Origin: Cellulomonas wangsupingiae | GTDB taxonomy: Bacteria; Actinomycetota; Actinomycetes; Actinomycetales; Cellulomonadaceae | Length of the DNA: 64,000 nucleotides | NCBI RefSeq assembly: GCF_024508275.1 | Contig: NZ_CP101989.1 | Coordinates: 2,108,001 to 2,172,000, forward strand | Reading direction: 5' to 3' | Shown: piece after piece, positions 15,301 through 23,564 of the stretch | Layout: every line of letters begins with the position of its first letter | Position numbering within the stretch: the stretch's first letter is position 1 | Notes under the pieces: generated by a model | Databases searched by the model: none | Seen by the model: the letters and a program-made list of their open reading frames with translations, nothing else | What the model was told of the DNA's origin: nothing | Translations under genes and position numbers: made by a program

Positions 15301-16286
15301 CGGGTCTCCTCTCCGTCGTGACGCCCCGACCCTGCCACATCGGACGACCCCGTCCCAAGGGCCCCGGCCTCCGGTGCCGGTGCCCCGGGCGCGCCTGACG
15401 CGATCCCGGTCGTCCCCGCGGTCGTGCTCGGCGTCCCGTCGGCGTCGAGCACCTGCGCCGACCGCAGCGCGATCTGGCCGCGGCCGGGCAGCTCGAGCCG
15501 CCGCTGGGCCGAAATCTGCACGTCGATCCCGTACTGCGCCAGCTGGGCGAGCGACTGCCCCGCCGGGAGCCGGGCCAGGCGGGTCTGCATGGTCGGCGCG
15601 TCGCCGATCGCCTCCACCGTGTACGGGCTGCTCAACGCCGTGCTGTCGACGAGGACCGCGGCACCGGCGCTGCGGATGGCGGTCGTCGACGTGATGCGCT
15701 CACCGTTGACGGCCACGGCCTCCGCGCCTGCCGCCCAGAGCCCGTTGACGAGCGTCTGCAGGTCGTGGTCGAGGACGAGCGAGCTCCCGTCGTCCTGGGT
15801 GTCGCCCTCCTTCGGCTCGCCGTCGGTGAGCACGACCCGCAGGCCCGGACCCACGACGGCCACCACGCCCGCCGCGACGGCGTCGCGCTGCAGCTGGGCG
15901 AACAGCTCCGGGTCGTCGGTCGACGCGGCCTCGTTCTGCAGCTCGGCGATCTCGGCGGCGAGCGCGGCGTTCGACCGCCGCACCTCGTCGGCGTGGGTGG
16001 TGCGCTCGCGGATCTCGGACTCGAGCAGCTCCCGGGCCTGCAGCACCGCCGGCGCGGGCCTGCGCAGGGCGACGGCGGACACCGTCGCGAAGTTGCCGAG
16101 GGCGATCGCCAGAGCCAGCAGCGCGATCACGCCGACCACCGTGCGACGCGGGGCGGCGCCGGCGGCCCGCCGGTCGGCGGCCTCCTGGTACCCCGGGTCG
16201 AGGGGGCGGCGGTAGACCTCGTTGATGAGCGTCATCGACTCGTCGGCCGCCCGCGACGGCCCCGGCTCCGCGTGCCGGCGGATCAC
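15297..16286 (-). CDS. DUF881 membrane protein
   Basis: About 329 residues from a GTG that overlaps the pgsA-like stop (GTGA). A short cytoplasmic start (VIRRHAEPGPSRAADES) leads to one membrane helix (TVVGVIALLALAIALGNFAT). A coiled coil (LESEIRERTTHADEVRRSNA) comes next, then the DUF881 domain (VVAVVGPGLRVVLTDGEP, AGAEAVAVNGERIT, SSPYTVEAIGD). The last ~45 residues are Gly/Ala/Thr-rich and low in complexity. A downstream in-frame ATG (MTLINEVYRRPLD) is an alternative start. It is the paired paralog of the DUF881 gene beyond sbp. Confidence 0.87.
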   Translation of the reverse strand: MIRRHAEPGPSRAADESMTLINEVYRRPLDPGYQEAADRRAAGAAPRRTVVGVIALLALAIALGNFATVSAVALRRPAPAVLQARELLESEIRERTTHADEVRRSNAALAAEIAELQNEAASTDDPELFAQLQRDAVAAGVVAVVGPGLRVVLTDGEPKEGDTQDDGSSLVLDHDLQTLVNGLWAAGAEAVAVNGERITSTTAIRSAGAAVLVDSTALSSPYTVEAIGDAPTMQTRLARLPAGQSLAQLAQYGIDVQISAQRRLELPGRGQIALRSAQVLDADGTPSTTAGTTGIASGAPGAPAPEAGALGTGSSDVAGSGRHDGEETR

Positions 16287-16876
16287 AGCGTCCTCGCGGC
16301 CCGCGCGTCGCGATGCAGCACGGAGGCGGCCTGCGTGAGGTACAGCGCACCGGCGAACCAGTACAGGGCGACTCCCCACAGCGCGCACGCCCAGCCCAGC
16401 ACGCCGGCGGCCGGACCGACCGGCGCAGGCCACTCGGACAGCAGGAGCAGCGGGAACGCGTACATGATCGCGAACGTGCCGGCCTTGCCGGCCAGGTGCA
16501 CGCGCAGCGGCGGGTAGCCCGCGCGGGCGAGCAGCAGGAGCATGATCGCGAGCACGACGTCACGGGCGACGAGCACGACCACGAGCCACACCGGGATGAC
16601 GTCACGCCACGCCAGCCCGAGCAGGGTGACGAGGATGAAGAGCCGGTCCGCCGCCGGGTCGAGCATCTGGCCCAGGCGCGTGACCTGCTGCATGCGCCGT
16701 GCGAGGACGCCGTCGAGCCAGTCGCTGGCGCCCGAGACCAGGAGCACGGCGAGCGCCCACGCGTCATGCCCCTCGACGACCAGCCACGCGAACACGGGGA
16801 CCAGGAGCAGCCGGACGAGGCTGATCATGTTGGGCACCGTGAGCACACGTGTACTGACCGGTGCCTCCTTGGTCAC
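16283..16876 (-). CDS. CDP-alcohol phosphatidyltransferase (PgsA2-like)
   Basis: About 197 residues. The CDP-alcohol phosphatidyltransferase motif D-x2-D-G-x2-A-R-x8-G-x3-D-x3-D is complete: SDWLDGVLARR, then eight residues, G, and MLDPAADRL. Around it are several membrane helices (PVWLVVVLVARDVVLAIMLL, MYAFPLLLLSE). The enzyme makes an anionic phospholipid or lipid precursor from CDP-diacylglycerol; its position next to DUF881/Sbp equals PgsA2 (Rv1822) of M. tuberculosis, so its exact acceptor is uncertain. The GTG at 16876 follows GGGGAGAG closely; longer versions up to 16954 are possible. It starts the envelope operon that continues through DUF881-sbp-DUF881. Confidence 0.87.
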   Translation of the reverse strand: MTKEAPVSTRVLTVPNMISLVRLLLVPVFAWLVVEGHDAWALAVLLVSGASDWLDGVLARRMQQVTRLGQMLDPAADRLFILVTLLGLAWRDVIPVWLVVVLVARDVVLAIMLLLLARAGYPPLRVHLAGKAGTFAIMYAFPLLLLSEWPAPVGPAAGVLGWACALWGVALYWFAGALYLTQAASVLHRDARAARTL

Positions 16877-17018
16877 GCTCTCCCCCGTCAGCCGTCGTCC
16901 TGCCGCGATCCTATGTCGCCCCGTGGCGGGCCCCGTCTGCCACGCCCGGGACACCGCCGCGCGTCACCCGCAGGCGCGCTCCCGGGCGCGGCCGCAGCGG
17001 TGCTGGCAGGCTCGGGGC

Positions 17019-17426
17019 ATGGACGACGCCGCCACGATCGACCGTCTGCTCCGCGAGCCCGGCACCTGGGCGGTGGTCGGCCTGTCCACGAACCGTGCAC
17101 GCGCGGCGTACACGGTGGCCGCCTACCTGCAGCAGCTCGGCCACACGGTCGTGCCCGTCCACCCCAGCGGCGAGACCGTCCACGGTGCACCGGGGTACCG
17201 GCGCCTGTCCGACCTGCCCGCGCCCCCCGACGTCGTCGACGTGTTCGTCAACAGCTCGCGGGCCGCCGCCGTGGTCGACGAGGCGGTCGCGGTGGGAGCC
17301 CGCGCCGTGTGGCTGCAGCTCGGCGTGCACGCCGACGACGCCGTCGCGCGTGCCCGTGCGGCTGGCCTCGTGGTGGTGCAGGACACCTGCCCCGCCATCG
17401 AGGGTCGCGCCCGCGGCCTGGGATGA
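17019..17426 (+). CDS. CoA-binding domain protein
   Basis: About 135 residues forming a single Rossmann-type CoA-binding domain: WAVVGLSTNRARAAYTVAAY at the start, then VVPVHPSGETVHG, VVDVFVNSSRAAAVVDEAV and AVWLQLGVHADDA, all family signatures (YccU-like). The family resembles the nucleotide-binding part of succinyl-CoA synthetase alpha, but stand-alone members have no firm function. The ATG at 17019 has CAGGCT 6 nt upstream. It is divergent from the pgsA-like operon and precedes the long leader of the DEAD-box gene. Confidence 0.88.
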   Translation: MDDAATIDRLLREPGTWAVVGLSTNRARAAYTVAAYLQQLGHTVVPVHPSGETVHGAPGYRRLSDLPAPPDVVDVFVNSSRAAAVVDEAVAVGARAVWLQLGVHADDAVARARAAGLVVVQDTCPAIEGRARGLG

Positions 17427-17686
17427 CCGCGTCGCGGCACCGTGTGCGCAGCGTCACCCGGTTCCGACGGCGGCGCCGCGGTCGGACCGGGTAGGGTGTC
17501 GGAGACATCTGGAGTCGTGTCGTATCCCCTCTCGTGGGGTGGGCAGCCGGTCCGCCGGCCACCACCACCCTCTTCGTGCACATGCGTGCGCCGCTGACAG
17601 CGGTGCGTGGTCTGGTTCGGGGTGAGCGACGTCCGGGACGTCCTGACGACGCCCGGCTCTCCCCCACTGCCACCGAACGGTGATCC
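17427..17686 (+). other. Long structured leader of the DEAD-box helicase gene
   Basis: About 260 nt with no gene. TAGGGT at 17492-17497 is a likely -10 box, giving a transcript leader of roughly 180 nt. Within it are compact hairpins: CCCC-TCTCGT-GGGG near 17525-17540, CCGCTG-A-CAGCGG (17591-17603) and GACGTCC-G-GGACGTC (17628-17642). Long structured leaders before DEAD-box genes are known to mediate cold-shock or auto-regulation in other bacteria; here that is inference. Confidence 0.5.
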
Positions 17687-19435
17687 ATGAGCACCCCCCT
17701 GTCTGCTGCCCTGCCCACGACGACCGACGCCCCGGCCACGTTCGCCGACCTCGGCCTGTCCTCCCGGATCCTCAGCGCCGTCGAGCGCCTGGGCTTCGCG
17801 GCGCCGACACCGGTGCAGACGCAGACCATCCCCGCCCTCCTCGCGGGCCGCGACGTCGTGGGCGTCGCCCAGACCGGCACCGGCAAGACCGCCGCGTTCG
17901 GCCTGCCGCTGCTGCAGTCCGTCGACCCCGACGTCGCCGCCGTGCAGGTCATCGTCCTGACCCCGACGCGCGAGCTCGCGATGCAGGTCGCGGACGCCAT
18001 CTCGTCCTTCGCCGTCGACATGCCCGGGCTGCAGGTCGTCCCCGTGTACGGCGGCTCGCCCTACCTGCCGCAGCAGCGCGCCCTGGCGCGCGGTGCGCAG
18101 GTCGTCGTCGGGACCCCCGGTCGCGTCATCGACCACATCGAGCGACGCACGCTGCGCCTCGAGGACGTCCGGTTCGTCGTCCTCGACGAGGCCGACGAGA
18201 TGCTGCGGATGGGCTTCGCTGAGGACGTCGACCGCGTCCTGTCCGGGACGCCGTCGGGCCGCCAGGTCGCACTGTTCTCCGCGACGATGCCCACGCAGAT
18301 CCGCCGGGTCGCCGACCAGCACCTCGTGAACCCGGTGTCCGTCTCGGTGACGCGCCAGTCGTCGACGGTCGACTCCGTGCGGCAGACCTTCGCGGTCGTG
18401 CCCTACCGCCACAAGGCCGGCGCGCTCGCCCGGGTCCTCGCCGTCAGCGACGCGGACGCGGCCATCGTGTTCGTCCGCACCCGCGAGGCGGCCGAGGAGA
18501 TCGGCAACGCGCTCGTGCAGCGCGGCATCGCCGCCACGCACATCTCCGGCGACGTCGCCCAGTCCGACCGTGAGCGCATCGTCGAGCGGCTGCGCTCGGG
18601 TGCCCTCGACGTGCTCGTCGCGACCGACGTCGCCGCCCGCGGGCTCGACGTCGAGCGCATCGGCCTCGTCGTGAACCTCGACCTGCCGCGCGAGCCCGAG
18701 GCCTACGTGCACCGCATCGGCCGCACCGGCCGCGCCGGGCGCTCGGGCGAGGCCCTGACGTTCGTGACGCCCAGCGAGCGCCCGCGCCTGCGCCAGATCG
18801 AGCGCACCACGCGGACCGCACTCATCGAGATCACGATCCCCACCCCGGCGCAGGTGAGCGCGCACCGCGCGACCGCCCTGCTGAACCGCACCGAGCAGCG
18901 CATGGCGGCGGGCCGGCTGGACGTGGTCCGCGAGGCCGTGCGCGAGCACCTCGCCGCACACCCCGAGCTCGACCCGCTGGACCTGCTCACGGCGGTCGCC
19001 GCGCTCGCGGTGGGCGACGAGGGCCCGGGTGCCGACGTCGAGGACCTCGACGACGCCGTGCGCCGCGCGCGGGACACCCGCGCCGACGAGACGCGTGGCG
19101 GACCGGTCGCCGGCAACCGCCGTCGGCCCGGGACGACCGGACCCAGCGGACGCCCGCGCTACCGCGTCTCCGTCGGTGAGCGCGACGGCCTGCAGCCGGG
19201 TGCGCTCGTGGGCGCGCTGACCGGTGAGGGCGGCCTGACCGGCAAGGACGTCGGCAAGATCGACATCTACGGCAGCTTCGCGCTCGTCGACATCCCCGAG
19301 GGCCTCACGGCGGAGGTCGTGGACCGGCTGGGTCGCACCCGCGTCGCCGGGCGTCCGCTGCGCATCCGCCTCGACACCGGCCCGCAGGCGTCGCGCGGCC
19401 CCTCGCGGGGCGAGCGCGTGCACCGCGCGCACTGA
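17687..19435 (+). CDS. deaD: DEAD-box ATP-dependent RNA helicase
   Basis: A 582-residue DEAD-box helicase. All core motifs are visible: Q-motif GFAAPTPVQTQTIP, motif I AQTGTGKT, Ia PTRELA, Ib TPGR, II DEAD, III SAT, then HISGDVAQSDRERIVE, TDVAARGLDVERI and motif VI HRIGRTGRAG. The C-terminus (residues ~505-580; YRVSVGERDGLQPGALVGAL) fits a DbpA-type RNA-binding domain, as in CsdA/DeaD. It unwinds structured RNA in ribosome assembly and mRNA decay, often at low temperature. A structured leader precedes it and a strong hairpin follows the stop. The symbol is by family; several DEAD-box paralogs usually coexist. Confidence 0.92.
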   Translation: MSTPLSAALPTTTDAPATFADLGLSSRILSAVERLGFAAPTPVQTQTIPALLAGRDVVGVAQTGTGKTAAFGLPLLQSVDPDVAAVQVIVLTPTRELAMQVADAISSFAVDMPGLQVVPVYGGSPYLPQQRALARGAQVVVGTPGRVIDHIERRTLRLEDVRFVVLDEADEMLRMGFAEDVDRVLSGTPSGRQVALFSATMPTQIRRVADQHLVNPVSVSVTRQSSTVDSVRQTFAVVPYRHKAGALARVLAVSDADAAIVFVRTREAAEEIGNALVQRGIAATHISGDVAQSDRERIVERLRSGALDVLVATDVAARGLDVERIGLVVNLDLPREPEAYVHRIGRTGRAGRSGEALTFVTPSERPRLRQIERTTRTALIEITIPTPAQVSAHRATALLNRTEQRMAAGRLDVVREAVREHLAAHPELDPLDLLTAVAALAVGDEGPGADVEDLDDAVRRARDTRADETRGGPVAGNRRRPGTTGPSGRPRYRVSVGERDGLQPGALVGALTGEGGLTGKDVGKIDIYGSFALVDIPEGLTAEVVDRLGRTRVAGRPLRIRLDTGPQASRGPSRGERVHRAH

Positions 19436-19443
19436 TCGCGGCC

Positions 19444-19483
19444 ACGACGAAGGGCGTCACCTCACGGTGGCGCCCTTCGTCGT
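19444..19483. terminator. Bidirectional hairpin terminator
   Basis: A 13-bp perfect outer stem (19444-19456 with 19471-19483, core ACGACGAAGGGCG) and an inner CACC/GGTG stem lie between the convergent DEAD-box and sensor genes. Confidence 0.8.
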
Positions 19484-19490
19484 GCAGCCG

Positions 19491-22157
19491 TCAGCGGACC
19501 ACCGTGTTCCGCGGGTCGACGCGGGTCTGACCGCGGAGCAGCACGATGTCCGCCTCCCGCAGCACCTCGTTGACGTCGCGCATCCCGCGCACCGACCCGA
19601 GGACCCCGATCGCGATCCGGGGCCCGATCTCGCGTCGCAGCCGCTCCAGGAGCTCGGTGAGCCGGTCCGGCATCCCGCCGGCGCCGACGTCGTCGACGAG
19701 GATGGCGAAGTCGTCCTCGCCCGTGCGCGCCGTGGTGTCCCCCTCGCGCAGGGGGCGACGGAGCTGGCGCACGACCTCGCGGTGGACGTCCGGTGCGTGG
19801 TCCGCGTCGTCACGGGCCACGGCTCCCGGGTCGATCACGCGCACGAGCGCGATGGCGCAGTCGTACGCGGACGACCGCCGGCACCGCAGCAGCGCCGCAC
19901 CCAACCGGTCGAGGAAGAGCAGCCGGTTGACCAGGCCCGTCTCCGGGTCGTGCAACGCGTCACGCTGCAGGGCGATCTCCGCCTCCTTGCGCTCCGTGAC
20001 GTCGACGAGCGTGCCCACGAGGCGCGCGGGGCAGCCGGCGTCGTCGAGCACCGTCACCGCCCGGCACATCATCCAGCGGTAGTCGCCCGACTGCGTCCGC
20101 ACGCGGTGCTCGAGCTCGAGCGGTGTGCCGCACCCCGCGAGCTGGGCGGCGATGGCCGCGGACAGCTCGTCACGGTCGGCCGGGTGCACGCGCTCCAGCC
20201 ACTCCGACGGCTGGTCACCGATGACGTCCTCGGCGTAGCCGAGCGTCTGCTTCCAGCGGGGCGAGTAGTACACGGCGCCGGCCGAGACGTCCCAGTCCCA
20301 CGTGCCGTCGTGGGCGGCCATCGACGCGAGCGCGTACCGCTCCTCGCTCTCCCGGACCGTGTCCGCCAGGGCGCGCTCACGCGCCGCGGCCTGCTCCAGC
20401 GCCTTGCGCTGCTCCCGCAGCGAGCCCAGCAGGCGCTCCTGGTCCAGCGCCACCGCGAGCAGCGCCGCCCAGTGGTTGAACCGGTCCCGCGGCTGCGTGG
20501 CGCGCGTCTCGACCGTCCCGTCGATCGCGAGCAGGCCCCAGTCGCTGCCACCGAAGGTCACCGGCACGACGAACGTCAGCTCGTTCGACCCCACCGTGCC
20601 CGCGCGGGTCAGGGCCGCGGGCGGGAACTGGCTCGCGGTGGTGCGGACGCCGACGAGCCGGGACAACGTCCCGCTGGTGTCGTGCACGCCGACGATCTCC
20701 ATCTCGCGGTCGCCCGGGCCCCGGTCGCTGCCGACCCAGAGACCCAGGCACGCGTGGCCACGCACCCCCCGCGGGAGCCAGCTGAGAGCCCGCGGGCTCG
20801 CGCCGTCGCCCCGGAGCAGGTCCATGTCGACCTCGTACTGGTCGACGATGGTGCGTTCGAGCTGTCCGCTGCGCGCGAGCATCGCGCGGGTGCAGCCCTT
20901 GGTGACCGCGAGCATGACGTCCGTGACGGCGCGGCCCACCGCGGCCGCGTGCCCGGCGCGCGCCTCCCCCAGCCCGGCGACGCGGCGCTGCTCGACGGCG
21001 CGCAGGACGGTGACCATCTGCTCGAGCGCCTCGGGGTGCGGCTGGAGCGCCGCCGTGAGGTCGGAGAGCCGTCCGAGCGCTGCCGGGGCGGGTGAGATGC
21101 CGCGCTCGACGGCGAGCTCGACGGGCTCCTCCACCGCTCGCGACCAGGCCTCGCGTGCGTCCGGCCCGGCGCGCCGTGAGCCGGCGGAGCCCGCGGGGCC
21201 GGCGAAGGCGGACTCCGCCAGGCGCCGCAGCAGGTCCGAACCGGCCGGGTCGTCGTCCCCGGCGCGCGGCGACGTCACCTCCGTGCACCCGCACGACTCG
21301 CGCACGACCAGCGACGACGGCACGCGGTGCTCGCCGGGGGCCACGTCGTCCCCCCGCATCCGGGCCAGGAGCAGGCCGACGGCCTGCTCCCCGACCCGCC
21401 CGAAGTGCGCGTCGACCGTCGACAGGCGCGGGCTGACGCGGGCCCCGGAGTCGGCGTGGTCGAAGGCCACGACCGCCTGGTCGCGGGGCAGCACGAGACC
21501 GTGCGACCGCAGGGCACGCTGGAAGCCCACGGCGTTGCGGTCGGTCGCCGCGATGACGGCGGTCGTCGGCGTGCCCGCCTGCAGCAGGCGCGCTGCGGCG
21601 TCGACGCCACCCTGCTCCTGGTTGTCGGAGGCCTCGTACCACCACGAGTCGTCCGAATCGATGCCGTGCTCGGCGAGCGTCGTGCGGTAGGCGGCGAAGC
21701 GTTCGCGCATGTCGCGCTGCCCGAGGTTCCCGAGGAAGCCGATCGCGGAGTGCCCGTGCCAGATCAGGTGCTCGACCGCGGCCCGCACCCCTCCGACGTT
21801 GTCGGGCACGACGACCGGGTCGTCCGGGTGGGCGGGGTCCTCGCTGATGAGGACGACCGGCACCCCCCACTCGCGCACGGCGGCCAGACGCTCGGGGCTG
21901 AGTGCCTTGCCGATCACGACGAGCCCGTCGACGGCACCCAGGGCGACGGGGGTGTCGAGCACGGACTCCTCGGGGTACCGCTCCCGGTCGAGGCCGGCCG
22001 GGTAGGTCTGGACGGCCACCACGCGGTGTCCGACGCCCCGTGCGGCGCGGGCCACACCGGCGATGAGGGCCCCGAAGTAGAAGCCCCCGACGACCGGGGA
22101 CAGGACGCCGATCGTCCGACGCACCGTGGCGGGTACCCCGCGTCGGACAGTCACCAT
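19491..22157 (-). CDS. LacI-type sensor fused to PAS and degenerate GGDEF
   Basis: About 888 residues. Residues ~10-300 form a LacI/GalR-type periplasmic-binding-like sensor (TIGVLSPVVGGFYFGALIAG, GLVVIGKALSPERLAAVREW, TAVIAATDRNAVGFQRAL) but with no HTH in front. It ends in the SLVVRESCGC motif common in sensor-GGDEF hybrids. A linker and GAF-like region (ELTFVVPVTFGGSDWGLLAID) follow, then a PAS domain (TWDWDVSAGAVYYSPRWKQT). The GGDEF-like domain (HDPETGLVNRLLFLDRLG) ends the protein. The active-site loop reads TGEDDFAIL in place of GG[D/E]EF, so cyclase activity is doubtful and it may only bind or sense. No signal peptide is present, so the sensor is cytoplasmic. ATG at 22157 has GAGGTG upstream; GTG at 22208 is possible. 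It is divergent from a LacI regulator beside two cellulase genes. Confidence 0.82.
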   Translation of the reverse strand: MVTVRRGVPATVRRTIGVLSPVVGGFYFGALIAGVARAARGVGHRVVAVQTYPAGLDRERYPEESVLDTPVALGAVDGLVVIGKALSPERLAAVREWGVPVVLISEDPAHPDDPVVVPDNVGGVRAAVEHLIWHGHSAIGFLGNLGQRDMRERFAAYRTTLAEHGIDSDDSWWYEASDNQEQGGVDAAARLLQAGTPTTAVIAATDRNAVGFQRALRSHGLVLPRDQAVVAFDHADSGARVSPRLSTVDAHFGRVGEQAVGLLLARMRGDDVAPGEHRVPSSLVVRESCGCTEVTSPRAGDDDPAGSDLLRRLAESAFAGPAGSAGSRRAGPDAREAWSRAVEEPVELAVERGISPAPAALGRLSDLTAALQPHPEALEQMVTVLRAVEQRRVAGLGEARAGHAAAVGRAVTDVMLAVTKGCTRAMLARSGQLERTIVDQYEVDMDLLRGDGASPRALSWLPRGVRGHACLGLWVGSDRGPGDREMEIVGVHDTSGTLSRLVGVRTTASQFPPAALTRAGTVGSNELTFVVPVTFGGSDWGLLAIDGTVETRATQPRDRFNHWAALLAVALDQERLLGSLREQRKALEQAAARERALADTVRESEERYALASMAAHDGTWDWDVSAGAVYYSPRWKQTLGYAEDVIGDQPSEWLERVHPADRDELSAAIAAQLAGCGTPLELEHRVRTQSGDYRWMMCRAVTVLDDAGCPARLVGTLVDVTERKEAEIALQRDALHDPETGLVNRLLFLDRLGAALLRCRRSSAYDCAIALVRVIDPGAVARDDADHAPDVHREVVRQLRRPLREGDTTARTGEDDFAILVDDVGAGGMPDRLTELLERLRREIGPRIAIGVLGSVRGMRDVNEVLREADIVLLRGQTRVDPRNTVVR

Positions 22158-22225
22158 CTTCCACACCTCGCCCACACCGTCGGAGTCGAGCTGATGCTTT
22201 TCACCCACATCGGGCGCAACACTAG

Positions 22226-23326
22226 GTGATCGTGGTCACTCCTGCACATGACACCGGCAAAGAAGCTGTCTCTCCGACGACTGGGGCACAGCCCGTTCTC
22301 GGCGGCCCTGGCGCCCGCCGACCGACGATCACCGACGTCGCCAAGGCCGCGGGGGTGTCCATCGCCGTCGTGTCCTACGCGCTGAACGGGCGCCCCGGCG
22401 TCTCGGCGGCGACGCGAGAACGCGTCCTGCGCGTCGCCGACGAGTTCGGCTGGCGCCCGAGCGCCGCGGCGCGCTCGATGCGCAGCGGCCCACGCGCCGT
22501 CGGCCTCGTGGTCGACCGGGCCCTGACGGGTGCCGTCGGGTACGGCGCGCACGTCCTGGAGTTCGTCGTCGCACTGCAGGACGTGCTCGCCACGCGCGGC
22601 CTGGCGCTCGTGCTGCAGGTCGTCGACGACCTGCCGGCGGCGGTCGCGCTGTACGGCGAGTGGTGGGCCGAGCGACGGTTCGACGTCATGGTCGTGACGG
22701 ACGTCCGGACCGAGGACCCGCGCCTCGACGCGCTGCGGCGCCTGCGGATCCCGGCCGTCGTGGTCGGGGCGGGGGACGTCGGCGGGGAGGTCGCGAACGT
22801 CCGGGTGGAGGACGAGCTCGCGGCGGAACGCGTGGGGCGCTACCTCATGGAGCTCGGCCACCGCCACGTGGGCACGGTGACCGGGCCGGCGTCGCTGCAC
22901 CGCACGCGCTCGCGGACGGCGGGCCTCGAGCGCGCGCTGGACGCCGGCGGGGCGACGCTCGTGCACGAGCCGACGGGCGGCTCGCCGGAGGAGGCCGCCG
23001 CCGCCTGCCGACGGCTGCTGACGGGAGACCGCCCGCCGTCGGCCGTGGTGTTCGACACCGACCACATGGCGGTCGCGGCCCTCGACGTCGCCCGCCGTAC
23101 CGGCCTGGCCGTGCCGTGGGACGTCTCGATCGTCGCGATGTCCGACTCGCCGCTGTGCCGGCTGGCGACGCCGTCCATCACGGCGCTCCCCTCCGTCCAG
23201 ACCGACCTGGGCACGGCGGTGGGCGAGGCGGTCCTGGCGGTGCTGGACTCGCAGCCCTTGCCGGTGCGCCACATCGAGGTGGGTGGCCTGGCGGTGCGGG
23301 GCAGCACGGGGCCACGGTCGCGCTGA
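22226..23326 (+). CDS. LacI-family transcriptional regulator
   Basis: About 366 residues. After ~30 variable residues comes a LacI HTH (PTITDVAKAAGVSIAVVSYA, then LNGRPGVSAATRERVLRVAD with the hinge-like WRPSAAARSMRSG). An effector-binding domain runs to the C-terminus (AVGLVVDRALTG, ERVGRYLMELGHRHVGTVTG, SAVVFDTDHMAVAALDVARR). It represses sugar genes and releases DNA when it binds its ligand. Position suggests it controls the downstream cellulases and/or the divergent sensor gene. I looked for the CelR/CebR operator TGGGAGCGCTCCCA and did not find it. GTG at 22226 or 22232 are both possible; the latter lies 3 nt after TAGGTG. Confidence 0.87.
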   Translation: MIVVTPAHDTGKEAVSPTTGAQPVLGGPGARRPTITDVAKAAGVSIAVVSYALNGRPGVSAATRERVLRVADEFGWRPSAAARSMRSGPRAVGLVVDRALTGAVGYGAHVLEFVVALQDVLATRGLALVLQVVDDLPAAVALYGEWWAERRFDVMVVTDVRTEDPRLDALRRLRIPAVVVGAGDVGGEVANVRVEDELAAERVGRYLMELGHRHVGTVTGPASLHRTRSRTAGLERALDAGGATLVHEPTGGSPEEAAAACRRLLTGDRPPSAVVFDTDHMAVAALDVARRTGLAVPWDVSIVAMSDSPLCRLATPSITALPSVQTDLGTAVGEAVLAVLDSQPLPVRHIEVGGLAVRGSTGPRSR

Positions 23327-23564
23327 TGCGACAGGCGTGCGTTGTGTGCGTTCACTACGCTCTGACCTGCGCATTCACGCCGCGCGGTAGCGATCTGTGA
23401 GGTCACGATTCGGTAACGGCGGCTTGCCTAAACGATTTGCGACCGTTCGGCGGACGCCCGCGCGTGATGGATTCCGCAGCAGTCGTCGAGGACATGTCCG
23501 CGGCGACTCGTACCCGTCGCCGCCGAGGGCCGGGTACGACCCGACGGACCCCCGGAGGACCCCC

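Noticed and set aside
23327-23564. CelR/CebR operator upstream of the GH6 gene
   Set aside because: The palindrome TGGGAGCGCTCCCA was not found; only weak short symmetries such as GTGA-GG-TCAC at 23397-23406 exist.
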